A stretch of 64,000 nucleotides of DNA from Ancylothrix sp. D3o (GTDB lineage Bacteria; Cyanobacteriota; Cyanobacteriia; Cyanobacteriales; Oscillatoriaceae): the NCBI RefSeq assembly GCF_025370775.1, contig NZ_JAMXEX010000002.1, forward strand, positions 186,001 to 250,000. Direction: 5' to 3'. The notes under the pieces were generated by a model. It saw nothing but the letters and a program-made list of their open reading frames with translations. It searched no databases and was not told where the DNA came from. This document shows, piece after piece, positions 1-9,923 of the stretch. Position numbers and translations under genes: made by a program. Every line of letters starts with the position of its first letter. Positions within the stretch are counted from its first letter, which is position 1.

Positions 1-130
1 ACACCAACCAACAAGTACATAGCTGCACCCAACCGGAAGCAGCCTTGTTGACAAAAGGGTACATTTCAACAGACACTCACACAGATAGCGCATAAGCTAC
101 CACGTCTGTTTTATAGTTGAATAAGACTCA

Positions 131-163
131 AGCCTGAACCTTTACGGGGTGAAAATTCAGGCT
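131..163. other. Inverted repeat 3' of the DUF3155 gene
   Basis: AGCCTGAA (131-138) and TTCAGGCT (156-163) form a perfect 8-bp stem with a 17-base loop, downstream of the minus-strand gene that ends at 216. There is no T-run on either side, so it is at best a weak terminator or mRNA-end hairpin. The rest of 1-215 shows nothing I can name. Confidence 0.4.
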
Positions 164-215
164 AGAAACTTACTTCCCTAGAAAGATTGGCAGAGGGCTG
201 GTTCCTGTTTTTTTG

Positions 216-536
216 TTAACGAGGCGTCAATACGGTGTTAGAATTACTAACCGTGTTACCCTCAAGCATTTTCAGGCTGGGGAACAGAAAGTGGTTTTCT
301 TCCACATATTGCGCCCCAAACAACCCTTTTTCTGCCCAGAAATAGCGGTCGGTGGTATGCTCGTTTCGTTTGACTAACAATAAGGCCGGTGGGAGAATGC
401 CTTCGGCGTGTATAAATTTTCTAGCGGCGGTGACTGGTTTATCTTCGCCACTTTCGATACTATATTGAGGCACATGCTCCAGAATGCGACGCCCTTCTTG
501 GCGACGGCGGCTTTTACGTTTACGTCTCCTGGCCAA
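216..536 (-). CDS. DUF3155 family protein (conserved cyanobacterial)
   Basis: Small basic protein of 106 residues and unknown function. The N-terminus is strongly cationic (ARRRKRKSRRRQEGRR), followed by a conserved body with HVPQYSIESGE, KRNEHTTDRYFWAEKG and FGAQYVEENHFLFPSL. I recognise this as the DUF3155 family of cyanobacteria. The open frame continues upstream to 779, but I place the start at TTG 534-536: a strong AGGAGG lies about 9 bases upstream and the family begins exactly at this basic stretch. The 81 extra upstream codons encode a hydrophobic, non-conserved-looking sequence and are probably not translated. The basic N-terminus suggests nucleic-acid binding, but that is inference only. 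Confidence 0.8.
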   Translation of the reverse strand: MARRRKRKSRRRQEGRRILEHVPQYSIESGEDKPVTAARKFIHAEGILPPALLLVKRNEHTTDRYFWAEKGLFGAQYVEENHFLFPSLKMLEGNTVSNSNTVLTPR

Positions 537-866
537 CCTCTTTACCTCCTCTTTCAGCCGACGGGGTGTAGTGATAGTTACAAAAACCGTCGCCAGTATA
601 TCCGTTTCTGTCCAAAAAATCAATCGTTTTTTTGTGAAAAATTTAAAGGCTGAAAACCCAGTGCCGGCAAAGCTTAGAGGTATTTGAAACACCCAGGATG
701 CCCTCAAACAAAACAAAAGCCGTAATAAAAATATAAAAGTCTTAATAAAACTACAAAAAAATCGCCGCGAAATCGACACATTCTTGGTTGAAAGTATTTA
801 AAACAGAGCCTTTGGCCGCTTCCCTTCCCTCCCCTGCTTATCCTTTACAACACCCCAAAAGACTTG
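537..866. other. Intergenic region between DUF3155 and the histidine kinase
   Basis: About 330 bases between divergently transcribed genes. It holds the ribosome binding site of the minus-strand DUF3155 gene (AGGAGG, near 545-550) and presumably both promoters. No clear -35/-10 pair, repeat or RNA gene was seen. Open frames crossing it look like non-coding extensions. Confidence 0.4.
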
Positions 867-2342
867 ATGTTAATGCCCGTTAGTCCCGAATTTGTAGAGC
901 TTTGCCAGTCACAGGTTGCCCTGCTGGCTCAAGGGCTGAGAGCGTCTTGGATCGTGGTTTACTTGACCACAGAGAAGGTACACAAGGATAGTGAGGTAGA
1001 ACTCGAAGAAGACAGCGAGGCCAAATTAATCCCTATCGTTGCTTACCCAGAAACAGCAGGGTCGTGGGAAGACAATAATACCTTCACCCTTAACCCCAGC
1101 GATACCGCTTCCCAACTGCGCCGCTTGCCCTCTGGAAACCTCGCCCCAGGAAAGCCGGTCGAACTCGGAGACTGGCAAAGTGCTGCTTTTGACTTTAATA
1201 GCACCGGCTATTACAGCGAAGAAAAAACACAAACCGGCCTCTCAAAACGTCAAATCGTTTTACCCCTCATCCACGAAGGCACCGTCATGGGGTTACTCGT
1301 GACTAACCGGGAAGACCGGCCCTGGAACAAACGAGAACGCCTGCAAATCGAACGTATCGCCCACACCATCGCCCTCGCCTGCTTCCTCGACCGCCGACAA
1401 GCCTACTGGAAAATCGCCTACCGCCAGCAGCAGTATTCAATTAGCCAGCAATACGATATCCTCGACAACTTGCTTCACCAAATACGCAGTCCCCTTACTG
1501 CTCTCAAAACCTTTGGCAAACTGCTCCTCAAACGCCTTAAACCCACCGACAGCAACCGTGATATCGCTCAACACATTTTACGAGAAAGTGACCGCTTGCA
1601 AGAACTGCTCACCCAAATGGATGCCGTCACCGACCAGCCACACGATGCCGCATCTCAGCTACTCCCCCCAGAAGAAGATGGGCCGGTTGCTTCTCCTCTT
1701 CCCCTGCTACCCCCATCGGGCGTTGTATCTTGCTTTGTTGCCGAAGTGCTAGAACCTTTGGTTGTCTCGGCCACCGCTATTGCCGGTGAACGCCAGTTAC
1801 AAGTTCACAGTCACATCCCCACTAACTTACCGCCGGTAAAAGCCAACCCCCAAGCTCTGCGGGAAGTTTTAAGTAATTTGACAGACAATGCCCTTAAATA
1901 TACATCTATCCCAGGACATATTTTTATAGAAGTCAGCGAAATTTTTGAGCCACCGGCCAGAAACGATACCACGAAGCCACAAGTTTCGACAGGCGTTCGA
2001 CTAAGCGAGGCCGAAGTCTCAACTACCACACAACCCGATAATTCTCAAGCTTCCTCACTTCACGCCCCCTCCCAAAGCCTCTCACATTGGGTAACAATCT
2101 CGATCACAGACACCGGCAAAGGTATTCCTCCTCAAGACTTAGAACACATCTTTGAGAGGCATTATCGAGGCATTCAAGCCGAAACAGATATTCCGGGCAC
2201 AGGTTTAGGTTTAGCCATTGCCAAACAACTCATCGAACAAATGCAAGGCAAAATAGAAGTTTTCAGCCCTGCTTTACGAGAACTGCCTACCTCTGAACCT
2301 GGTACAAGCTTTGTCGTTTGGTTGCCGGTGGTTAACAGCTAA
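867..2342 (+). CDS. GAF-domain sensor histidine kinase
   Basis: Two-component sensor kinase of about 491 residues, probably soluble because no membrane segment is visible. A divergent GAF-like sensor region covers residues 1-175. The dimerisation box LLHQIRSPLTALKTF carries the phosphoacceptor His at about 204. The ATPase domain follows: N box NLTDNALKY (about 337-345), G1 DTGKG (about 415-419) and G2 GTGLGL (about 444-449). A Ser/Thr/Pro-rich insertion of about 45 residues sits between N and G1 boxes. Starts TTG 864, ATG 867 and ATG 873 are all possible; none has a clear Shine-Dalgarno. No response regulator is adjacent, so it is an orphan kinase here. Signal unknown. Confidence 0.88.
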   Translation: MLMPVSPEFVELCQSQVALLAQGLRASWIVVYLTTEKVHKDSEVELEEDSEAKLIPIVAYPETAGSWEDNNTFTLNPSDTASQLRRLPSGNLAPGKPVELGDWQSAAFDFNSTGYYSEEKTQTGLSKRQIVLPLIHEGTVMGLLVTNREDRPWNKRERLQIERIAHTIALACFLDRRQAYWKIAYRQQQYSISQQYDILDNLLHQIRSPLTALKTFGKLLLKRLKPTDSNRDIAQHILRESDRLQELLTQMDAVTDQPHDAASQLLPPEEDGPVASPLPLLPPSGVVSCFVAEVLEPLVVSATAIAGERQLQVHSHIPTNLPPVKANPQALREVLSNLTDNALKYTSIPGHIFIEVSEIFEPPARNDTTKPQVSTGVRLSEAEVSTTTQPDNSQASSLHAPSQSLSHWVTISITDTGKGIPPQDLEHIFERHYRGIQAETDIPGTGLGLAIAKQLIEQMQGKIEVFSPALRELPTSEPGTSFVVWLPVVNS

Positions 2343-2369
2343 TCCTAAATTCCCAATTACCAACTACTA

Positions 2370-3890
2370 ATGACAGATAATTTTTCAACCGCCCTCCTGA
2401 CAACCGCACTCAAAATAGCCAACAGCATCCCAGATAGCAAAGATAACATTGATGCTTTGAATGAAATTGCTCATCAATATAAAAACATAAACCAAAAGCA
2501 ACGAACTTTAGAAGTGTTAGCAGAAGCAGTAGAAAAAGCAAAAACAATACAAGAACCCGCTCTAAAGTGTCTGGCATTAAATGCTATTTCATGGCGCTAT
2601 ACAGAAGCCGATTTTAACAATCAAGCCTTAGAAATTTTATCGCAATCCCTAGAAATTGCTAAAACAATTCAAGATGTTGATGATACTGACTTCTTGTTTG
2701 CGGATATCGCCGATAATTATGGAGAACTTGGCTATTATGACGAAGCTTTAGAAATAGCATCCCTCATCAAAGATGAATATAGACGAGTTCTTCATCTATT
2801 TATTCCCCTAATTTGGTTTTATGCAAAAAACGGCCAGCATGAGCAATTAATTCGCGTTATTCAAAGTTATGAAAATTACCAAAGCTGGCTATGGCAAGAA
2901 GCGATCACAAGTTATACAAGAAATGAAGAAATAAATCGCGCTTTTGAGATCATTTCAACCGTTCAAAACCCTTACACAAAAACCCTAGGCTTATCGGAAC
3001 TAGCCAGCGCCTATACCAAAACCGGCAACCACAACAAAGCCTTAGAATTATTAGCGCAAGCTCAGCAAATATCAGAAACCATTGAAGATAAAACCGCAGC
3101 AGCGTGGGCTGGGGAAATAATTGCTCGAAAATATGCAGAAGCCGGTGAAAAAAATACAGCTAGTGTGGTGTTATCCCAAGCCTTACAAGCAGGAAATAGC
3201 ATTGAGAATAATATTCAGAAATCTATGGCTTTTAATCAACTTGCCTATAGTTATATACAAGCCGGACAATATGACCAAGCTTTGAGCTTATTTGAGCAAA
3301 TACAAGCGCCAGTACCGATGATTGAAAAAGTAAGATTGCTGGCGGAAATTGGGGCGCAGTGTACCACAGCCGGCCTGACTGAAAAAGCCGAAGAAGCCGT
3401 AAACAAAGCCCTAGAAATGATACCAAATATGACTGACGTACCAGCAGGATTAGACCCTCAGTTGTATAAGGATTTTGCCTCAGCTGATTTAGTAAGAAGT
3501 TTCGTAAAACTTGGTCAGTATGATCTAGCCCTTCAACTATTAAAGCTGCTTGGAGATGACGAACATAAAATGTATATTTTAGTTAATATTGCCAGAAAAT
3601 ATGTAGATTCTGGAGAAAGGGAAAAAGCATCGGAAATCTTAAATCAAGCCTTTGCCATTTCGGAAAAAATTGGGGATAGTTCGTATCTCCTTTCTCCGTT
3701 GATATCTGCTGCGGAGTTGTATGCAAAAATAGGACTTTATCCTCGCGCTTTTGAAACAGCTAAAGCAATTAAATTTCCTTTATATCAAGCTAAGGTGTTG
3801 GCTTCTATGGCCCGTGAATATTACGAATTGGGGCACATTGCAGACGAACAAGCGTGGAATTGTTTGCGCGATTTTTTTGGAAATACCTAG
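2370..3890 (+). CDS. Tetratricopeptide-repeat protein
   Basis: 506-residue, entirely helical repeat protein. Repeats of roughly 34-40 residues run throughout, with TPR-like cores such as GNHNKALELLAQA, GQYDQALSLFEQI and GLTEKAEEAVNKALEMI. It has no signal peptide, no membrane segment and no catalytic domain that I can recognise, so it is probably a cytoplasmic protein-interaction scaffold. It starts 28 bases after the histidine kinase and in the same direction, so the two may be co-transcribed. A transcription terminator follows within 50 bases. Function unknown beyond the fold; TPR assignment is secure, boundaries of individual repeats are not. Confidence 0.8.
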   Translation: MTDNFSTALLTTALKIANSIPDSKDNIDALNEIAHQYKNINQKQRTLEVLAEAVEKAKTIQEPALKCLALNAISWRYTEADFNNQALEILSQSLEIAKTIQDVDDTDFLFADIADNYGELGYYDEALEIASLIKDEYRRVLHLFIPLIWFYAKNGQHEQLIRVIQSYENYQSWLWQEAITSYTRNEEINRAFEIISTVQNPYTKTLGLSELASAYTKTGNHNKALELLAQAQQISETIEDKTAAAWAGEIIARKYAEAGEKNTASVVLSQALQAGNSIENNIQKSMAFNQLAYSYIQAGQYDQALSLFEQIQAPVPMIEKVRLLAEIGAQCTTAGLTEKAEEAVNKALEMIPNMTDVPAGLDPQLYKDFASADLVRSFVKLGQYDLALQLLKLLGDDEHKMYILVNIARKYVDSGEREKASEILNQAFAISEKIGDSSYLLSPLISAAELYAKIGLYPRAFETAKAIKFPLYQAKVLASMAREYYELGHIADEQAWNCLRDFFGNT

Positions 3891-3932
3891 TAGGCTGGGG
3901 AATGTGGAGCGAATTTTAAAAACTAAACAATG

Positions 3933-3967
3933 AAAAAGCCGGTTCATTTCAAGAAACCGGCCTTTTT
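3933..3967. terminator. Bidirectional rho-independent terminator
   Basis: GCCGGTT (3938-3944) pairs with AACCGGC (3955-3961), flanked by A-run on the left and TTTTT on the right. It lies between the convergent TPR gene (ends 3890) and SLH gene (ends 3990), so it can serve both. Confidence 0.75.
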
Positions 3968-3989
3968 ATCAATCATTAACAAAGAACAA

Positions 3990-5237
3990 TTAATTGCGGC
4001 GGAACACCAACTCTGAACCCAAAGTTAAATTCAAATCCGTATTCGGGTCAACAGAAATCAAATCAACCCTATCCCGACCTTGGAACACACCAATCAACGT
4101 TAAAACCGTACTCAAACCGGCACCCAGTAACACCTCTTCCGTCGCAATTGCTCGGTCGCCAGTCACACCGGCAATCGCAGCCGCCGCCGCTGCACCCAAA
4201 GCCGCATTTTTGAGAACTTTAGCGATATTTATACCCTTAGTAATTTCTTCTGTGCGCGTCACAACTCCAGAAGTCGCAGTCACCGGCACCCGCGAACCAT
4301 TCGGCAAAATAACCTCTTTTGCAAAAAATTGAGCGCCATTTTGACTTGTTCTCAACTCACCCACAACCTGACTACCCGCAGGAATTACCACTGTATTTTG
4401 TGCCACCACATTTTGAGTAACTTTCAAAGTCAACGGCACCGGTTTCGGTTCATTTTGCGCTAACAAAATCTTCTCCGATTTATCGTACCCAACCAAAATC
4501 CGGCTACCAGAACTCAAAACAATCCGATTATCAACCGGCGGAGGAGTCGTTCTTCCAGCCACAATATACGGAGAAGAAATAGCAGAAGCTTGTCCAGAAC
4601 TCACCAAACCTTGATAGATAAAAGCCGCAACATCCGCTCTTGTCGCAACTTGATTAGGATTCAAAAACCGCACATCAGGATAATTAACAACAATGCTTTT
4701 TTCTGTAGCTGCTGCAATACTATTGGTCGCATAATCGGGAATAGCAGCGCTATCATTATAAGCTTGCAAAGCAGATGTCGTAGCAGGAGTATAGCCTAAA
4801 CCATTTGAAAGAGCTACAAGCACTTGTACACGGGGGATATTTTGCTCAGGGCTAAAAACATTACCAGGATAGCCGGTGAGAAAACCCATTTCATAAGCTT
4901 CGCCAATTGCACCCCTTGCCCAATAATTAGAACCCACATCAACAAAATTCACAGCATTGCGAATTTTGGTTTTTTGAAAAGCATTACGAACCATCGCTGC
5001 AAATTGGGCCCGCGTCACCGGCTCATTAGGGCGAAAAGTCCCATCAGGAAAGCCTTTAATAATATCTCTCGCTGCCAAAGATTCGATAAAACTTCTGGCC
5101 CAATAAGTAGAAGAAACATCAGAAAAAGCAACTTGTGCAAAAGCCGGTGCCGGGGCAATAAGTGGTGCCGTTGCACTACCCACCATTGTCATAGCAATTA
5201 AAGCAGCAGTACCAGATTGCCAGCGATTCATCGTCAT
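3990..5237 (-). CDS. Exported S-layer-homology (SLH) domain protein
   Basis: 415 residues. A signal peptide with hydrophobic core and AFA-Q cleavage site (after about residue 34) is followed by three SLH domains: about 38-82 (FSDVSSTYWA, DIIKGFPDGTFRPNEPVTR), 97-145 (FVDVGSNYWARGAI, GFLTGYPGNVFSPE) and 160-212. SLH domains bind peptidoglycan-linked polymers, so the protein should be in the cell envelope. Unlike the common cyanobacterial SLH porins there is no long beta-barrel. The C-terminal 170 residues hold a stretch like the TrbI/VirB10-type beta domain (NTVVIPAGSQVVGEL, ILPNGSRVPV) and an Ala-rich hydrophobic segment. GGAGA about 10 bases before ATG supports the start. Role probably structural. 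Confidence 0.82.
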   Translation of the reverse strand: MTMNRWQSGTAALIAMTMVGSATAPLIAPAPAFAQVAFSDVSSTYWARSFIESLAARDIIKGFPDGTFRPNEPVTRAQFAAMVRNAFQKTKIRNAVNFVDVGSNYWARGAIGEAYEMGFLTGYPGNVFSPEQNIPRVQVLVALSNGLGYTPATTSALQAYNDSAAIPDYATNSIAAATEKSIVVNYPDVRFLNPNQVATRADVAAFIYQGLVSSGQASAISSPYIVAGRTTPPPVDNRIVLSSGSRILVGYDKSEKILLAQNEPKPVPLTLKVTQNVVAQNTVVIPAGSQVVGELRTSQNGAQFFAKEVILPNGSRVPVTATSGVVTRTEEITKGINIAKVLKNAALGAAAAAAIAGVTGDRAIATEEVLLGAGLSTVLTLIGVFQGRDRVDLISVDPNTDLNLTLGSELVFRRN

Positions 5238-5555
5238 AAAATACAGTCTCCAAAAATTCTTTTTCTTGTAGAGGCACAGCCTGTTTTTCTCTTATCGCTG
5301 TGCTGATTAAATTGACCCTAGAACTGTCTGCGAGTTCCTTATTTCTGATAATTTTAATTTCTAAATATTTTTCCTGACAGCCTTTTTAATTAGCTGAATA
5401 TTAGGAGGATTTTTTTTGCAATTAACAGAGTTCGCCTGGGTAATTAGGGGCAACCACAGCCACCGATTGCCCGCACCACAGGGAACAACCACAGCCACCA
5501 ATTGCCCCTATAAAATAGGAGTTATTTAAAAAACCGGCCAAATTAAAACCGCCCC
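5238..5555. repeat. Intergenic region with a duplicated GGCAACCACAGCCACC element
   Basis: Gap upstream of the SLH gene. Two near-identical copies of CAACCACAGCCACC(G/A)ATTGCCC lie at about 5449-5472 and 5485-5508. In the first, GGGCAA and TTGCCC form a 6-bp inverted repeat around CCACAGCCACCGA. This looks like a small dispersed cyanobacterial repeat. The remainder is AT-rich and should contain the SLH promoter, which I could not pinpoint. Confidence 0.5.
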
Positions 5556-6575
<1,020 letters not shown>

Positions 6576-6647
6576 CTAATCGCTAATAGGTCTTCCGTAA
6601 CGTGCTCGTAAGGCAGCGACATTTGCTGATCAAACCAAGAGGCTGAG

Positions 6648-6679
6648 AAACCCGGTTCTGTTAGAAAAACCGGGTTTTT
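6648..6679. terminator. AAACCCGGTT hairpin, probable terminator
   Basis: AAACCCGGTT (6648-6657) pairs with AACCGGGTTT (6668-6677), with a T-run on the + side and TTTCTC on the minus side. It lies downstream of the minus-strand TerB/Mo-nitro_C gene and upstream of obg. It belongs to the same sequence family as the hairpins near 10714 and 63049. Confidence 0.6.
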
Positions 6680-6802
6680 GGCTGGTATGTTTATTTCTGC
6701 TCACTTACTTACACGAACGCCACTTGTAGAAAGTCTATTGTACTGCGTTAAGCGACGCTTATAGCAGCCTAATGGCCACTAGCCTAAGACCAGCACCCAC
6801 TT

Positions 6803-7486
6803 TTAACAGTAACGAGAAATATCTTCCCCGCGTTCATCGGCAAGATAAGATAAAGCCCGGAAACGTAACCCCACCAGTTGATCATAAAGCGGGTTGAGTT
6901 TACACATCGGCGGAATGTGGACGATTTTATGGCCAAAGAGTTTAACATCCCGCTCAAACGGACATTGCGGCGGAATCATCTTGCACAAAAACCGCGCTAC
7001 TCTCGGATCGTGAATTTCTAATTGCTCCATCCAATCGCGTACTGGATGCAGCAGATCCAAATGGTGTTTTTTCTGGGCCGGTGAAAGAGCAGTTTCATGC
7101 GGGGGAGTCGATTCTCCATCCCACAACGTATGCCGTAAAGCCTCAATTGCGTCAATTTTTTGCCCCAAAGCTTCACAAAATTGCTGCAACGTTTCCGCTT
7201 CGCTGCTCGAGTACACCCCATCGGCGATAGCTACCATTACTGCTGTTCTTAAAAAGTTTTCCGCCAAAACTGGATCTTTGCCCAAAACAGCGGCTAATTC
7301 TTGCGCGGACACCGGCTCAAGGGAACCCAACTCTATGCAGGGTGCTAATTCGCTTTGAGTCAAATCAGCAATTAGGTCTTGTTCTTCCTGATCAAAGTGT
7401 CCGTCTGCCCAAGCTATCGTCAGCAGTCCTCGCAACCATACAGAAATTTGTTCAATTGTCAAGGGTGATTTTACAACACTTGTCAT
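6803..7486 (-). CDS. TerB-like protein with Mo-dependent nitrogenase C-terminal domain
   Basis: 227 residues, two parts. Residues about 10-115 resemble the helical TerB/DjlA-type domain (TIAWADGHFDQEEQDLI, VAIADGVYSSSEAETL), with acidic loops that in the family can bind metal. Residues about 135-227 match the domain named Mo-dependent nitrogenase C-terminal (Mo-nitro_C) in cyanobacteria (HPVRDWMEQLEIHDPRVARF, IPPQCPFERDVKLFGHKIVH, MCKLNPLYDQLVGLRFRAL). Despite the name this domain occurs widely in cyanobacteria that do not fix nitrogen, so no nitrogenase link is claimed. Function unknown. ATG at 7486 is the only sensible start, just before the TerB part. Confidence 0.78.
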   Translation of the reverse strand: MTSVVKSPLTIEQISVWLRGLLTIAWADGHFDQEEQDLIADLTQSELAPCIELGSLEPVSAQELAAVLGKDPVLAENFLRTAVMVAIADGVYSSSEAETLQQFCEALGQKIDAIEALRHTLWDGESTPPHETALSPAQKKHHLDLLHPVRDWMEQLEIHDPRVARFLCKMIPPQCPFERDVKLFGHKIVHIPPMCKLNPLYDQLVGLRFRALSYLADERGEDISRYC

Positions 7487-7839
7487 GGTTCTTATATCAG
7501 AAGGGCTATTTAAGTCGATTTTAGCTTTCCCTTCCTGCTGAGGTCATCTGGATTTAAGCTTTTCTCTAAAATTAGTTCAGCCCTTATGGCTCTTATTTGC
7601 ATCAAAAAAAGCAAAAAACTACATCAAAGCTTATAGATAATTGTTGACTTTTAAATTACCCAATTTTTACATCAATTTCGCTTGCCCAGCCATCAGGTTA
7701 TAAAAATTAGCTCTCTGGCGTTTCTGTAGTAAACTACACAAAAAACGTGGTAAAATTTGAAACTAGAAAAGAGGTTTGTAGCATTAAATCGCTAACTTCA
7801 AAACTTTAAAATAGATAACCAAAAAAATTACTAAATCCC
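7487..7839. other. AT-rich divergent intergenic region
   Basis: Region of 353 bases between divergent genes. It contains a perfect inverted repeat at 7725-7738 (listed separately) followed by a TAAAAT-like -10 at about 7751. Nothing else recognisable was seen in it. Confidence 0.4.
7725..7738. promoter_or_regulatory. Palindrome TGTAGT-AA-ACTACA, candidate operator
   Basis: Perfect 6-bp half-sites with a 2-base centre, about 12 bases upstream of a TAAAAT sequence and 102 bases upstream of the small transporter gene. Spacing is GTA-N6-TAC, not the GTA-N8-TAC of NtcA. The regulator is unknown. Confidence 0.35.
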
Positions 7840-8211
7840 ATGTCCCTGCAAGAATTTGTCTTATTTTTTATTTCAGTAATTGTTAGCGCAGCAGGGCAAT
7901 TTTTGCTCAAAGCCGGTGCATTGAAACTAGCAGGACTTAATGCAGAGAACCCTTTGGGACTCATTTGGTTAATTTTAACCACAAAAGAAATTCTGGCCGG
8001 TTTAACTTGTTACGCTTTGGGCGTTGTGTTTTATATTTTGCTATTGTCTCGCGTCAATCTCAGTATTGCCGGCCCTGCTTTAGCAATAGTCTATGTTTTT
8101 TCGGTTTTATTAGGATATTTTGTATTTAAAGAACCCATCCCCCTTAGACGAGTCATTGGTTTAGGTTTCATTGTGGCCGGTGTGATTTTAGTTGTCTGGA
8201 AAGACAAATAA
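7840..8211 (+). CDS. Small DMT-superfamily (SMR/EamA-like) membrane protein
   Basis: 123 residues, four predicted membrane helices: about 3-25, 40-65, 68-92 and 98-119. The pattern (SAAGQFLLKAGA in helix 1, ILLLSRVNLSIAGPALAIVYVFSVLLGYFVFKE across helices 3-4) is that of the small drug/metabolite transporter fold, one half of an EamA protein. Such proteins dimerise to export small molecules, lipid-linked sugars or polyamines. No conserved SMR active-site Glu is evident in helix 1 at the expected place, so a classic quaternary-ammonium exporter is unlikely. It stands alone, convergent with the methyltransferase that follows; substrate unknown. Confidence 0.75.
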   Translation: MSLQEFVLFFISVIVSAAGQFLLKAGALKLAGLNAENPLGLIWLILTTKEILAGLTCYALGVVFYILLLSRVNLSIAGPALAIVYVFSVLLGYFVFKEPIPLRRVIGLGFIVAGVILVVWKDK

Positions 8212-8227
8212 ACCAAAATTCGCCACC

Positions 8228-9313
8228 TTATAACCGGCGATAAAGCAACCAACGTAACTGTACCGGCGGAGAACCTTCCTTGATTGGAAAAAGATCACGC
8301 CCCGTTGCCCATTGTTCAAACCAGCCGGTCGGTGGCCAAGCCTCAGCCGGCAAATGCTGACGTTCAAACTCATAAGCCGACTCATCCGAAACCAACTCAA
8401 AAGGCAAATCTTTCAACGCCGCCGCCAACTCAGCACGAGTAAAAACAGAAGACCACATCACCTGCGACATTTCCCGCACAAGCTGAGTAGGTTCGTATCC
8501 TTCCACCGTCACAAAAGAATTAAACAACAACAAACCACCCGGACGAACCACCTGAGACATTTTTCTCAAAAACTGTTGCAACTGCTCAAAAGAGCGGAAG
8601 TGAGAAACCACCTCCACAACAATTGCCAACTTAAAATGAGCCGGGGGGAGAGGAAGATTTTCATTTAAAATATTGCCTTGCGTCACCATCACCGGCAAAC
8701 CTTCCCCCTGAGTTATCGCCGCCATTTGCTGAACAAAAGCCGGAACCGGCTCTAGCGCCTGCACCGCATAACCCAACCGCGCCAGAGGAAACGTATTACG
8801 CCCGGTTCCAGCCCCCACATCCAAAACAGCAACCGTACCCGGATCTTCCCCCAATTCAGCAGCCGTCTTCATCACCTTTGCATCAGGATGAGAACCAAAA
8901 AGAGGCGGTTGACGTAATTGCGTCCATTTTTTATACTCATCTTCGAGAGTAGAAACCAACGTTGAAATCCCCAGCCCTAAGCGAGTCGTTGGGAGCGAAG
9001 GAAACTTATCAGTTTCAAACTTAATTAGCAACCGGGTGTGAGGCGAAGCTTCAAAACCGACTTTTAGCTTATTTTCTAAAAGTACCCGTAGACGTTGCAG
9101 TTCATCTTTTGACCAAGCTTTACCCAAAATCACAAATAACACTTCTAGGCGGCGCATATACTCATCCAGCAGAGAAGGCGCACAGGGCCAGGAAATTTCT
9201 CCTTTTCCCACCGTCCAAGTATCGAGCCGATTAGAAATTATACTTTGCAGCGCCTCCGGTTCGGTAACGACAGGTAAAGGCTCATGTTGCAGGGTCTTAG
9301 GATCAAAATTCAT
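8228..9313 (-). CDS. Class I SAM-dependent methyltransferase
   Basis: 361 residues. The SAM-binding motif I is clear (VAVLDVGAGTGRNTFPLA, about 161-178), followed by the acidic strand-2 motif QALEPVPAF and post-motif region RPGGLLLFNSF. The N-terminal 150 residues are helical and unassigned, and could bind the substrate. The substrate is unknown; the domain resembles small-molecule methyltransferases of the Methyltransf_11/25 kind. It is followed by only 16 bases before the convergent transporter gene, with no terminator in between. The gene may share a transcript with the PSRP-3 gene upstream, but a hairpin at 9379-9419 separates them. Confidence 0.82.
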   Translation of the reverse strand: MNFDPKTLQHEPLPVVTEPEALQSIISNRLDTWTVGKGEISWPCAPSLLDEYMRRLEVLFVILGKAWSKDELQRLRVLLENKLKVGFEASPHTRLLIKFETDKFPSLPTTRLGLGISTLVSTLEDEYKKWTQLRQPPLFGSHPDAKVMKTAAELGEDPGTVAVLDVGAGTGRNTFPLARLGYAVQALEPVPAFVQQMAAITQGEGLPVMVTQGNILNENLPLPPAHFKLAIVVEVVSHFRSFEQLQQFLRKMSQVVRPGGLLLFNSFVTVEGYEPTQLVREMSQVMWSSVFTRAELAAALKDLPFELVSDESAYEFERQHLPAEAWPPTGWFEQWATGRDLFPIKEGSPPVQLRWLLYRRL

Positions 9314-9378
9314 AAAAAACTTAAATTGCCGGCCACTTAGAAAACAACTATAACCAGAAAATCAACCTCTAACAAGAA

Positions 9379-9419
9379 GCGGATCTCCAGCACTTTAAGA
9401 AAAAGCAACAGAGATCCGC
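9379..9419 (-). terminator. Hairpin 3' of the PSRP-3 gene
   Basis: GCGGATCTC (9379-9387) and GAGATCCGC (9411-9419) form a perfect 9-bp stem with a 23-base loop. On the minus strand it is followed by TTCTTGTT. It sits 27 bases past the PSRP-3 stop codon and may terminate or protect that transcript. Confidence 0.45.
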
Positions 9420-9446
9420 AGCTTAAGAAATAACTGTGAAATAATA

Positions 9447-9746
9447 TCAACTGCTACCCGTAAAGGTAACTTCAGGAAATTTAGCCTGAGCTTCTGACAA
9501 AGGACGACGCCGGCCCTCTTCTTGCCAATAGTTAATAACTTCTGTGGCTTTGTTTAACAGCGCCACCCGATCTAGTTCAGAAATCCAGTGTTTGGCTTCT
9601 AATTCCGTTTTTAGCTGTTCCCAAGCATCATTACGAGGCCAGAAAAAATAAGATGTCAACGGGCTAGTACCTTTGCCTACCACTTGGTCAACAGCAAGGG
9701 CCACATTTTCTTCTAGCCAGAGAACCTTTAGAATAAACTTCGACAA
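9447..9746 (-). CDS. ycf65: 30S ribosomal protein PSRP-3 (Ycf65)
   Basis: 99-residue plastid-specific/cyanobacterial small-subunit ribosomal protein. The family core is intact ([54 protein letters not shown]). It binds the small ribosomal subunit and has no homologue outside cyanobacteria and plastids. The start is TTG 9744-9746: GGAGG lies five bases upstream (9752-9756) and the first residues ([10 protein letters not shown]) match the family start, so the unusual initiation codon is well supported. Single-gene unit, with a hairpin downstream and the divergent HAD gene upstream. Confidence 0.93.
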   Translation of the reverse strand: MSKFILKVLWLEENVALAVDQVVGKGTSPLTSYFFWPRNDAWEQLKTELEAKHWISELDRVALLNKATEVINYWQEEGRRRPLSEAQAKFPEVTFTGSS

Positions 9747-9923
9747 ACAAACCTCCAGGGCAAACCCAGGATTCAGGTTACAAATTTTACAGTCTTACAT
9801 TCTACCCCACCCCAGTACAATTGCCACATTAAAATTTTAAATTTTCTATTGTTCAGCCGGCACAAACTGCTAAAATCCTCAAGCTGAATCGACTTTTCGC
9901 CCACCCAGCCCCCCAGAAAAACC

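Noticed and set aside
6803-7486. Link to nitrogen fixation through the Mo-dependent nitrogenase domain name
   Set aside because: The domain name is historical; no nif genes are in the window and the domain is common in non-fixing cyanobacteria.
7725-7738. NtcA binding site
   Set aside because: The palindrome gives GTA-N6-TAC; NtcA needs GTA-N8-TAC.
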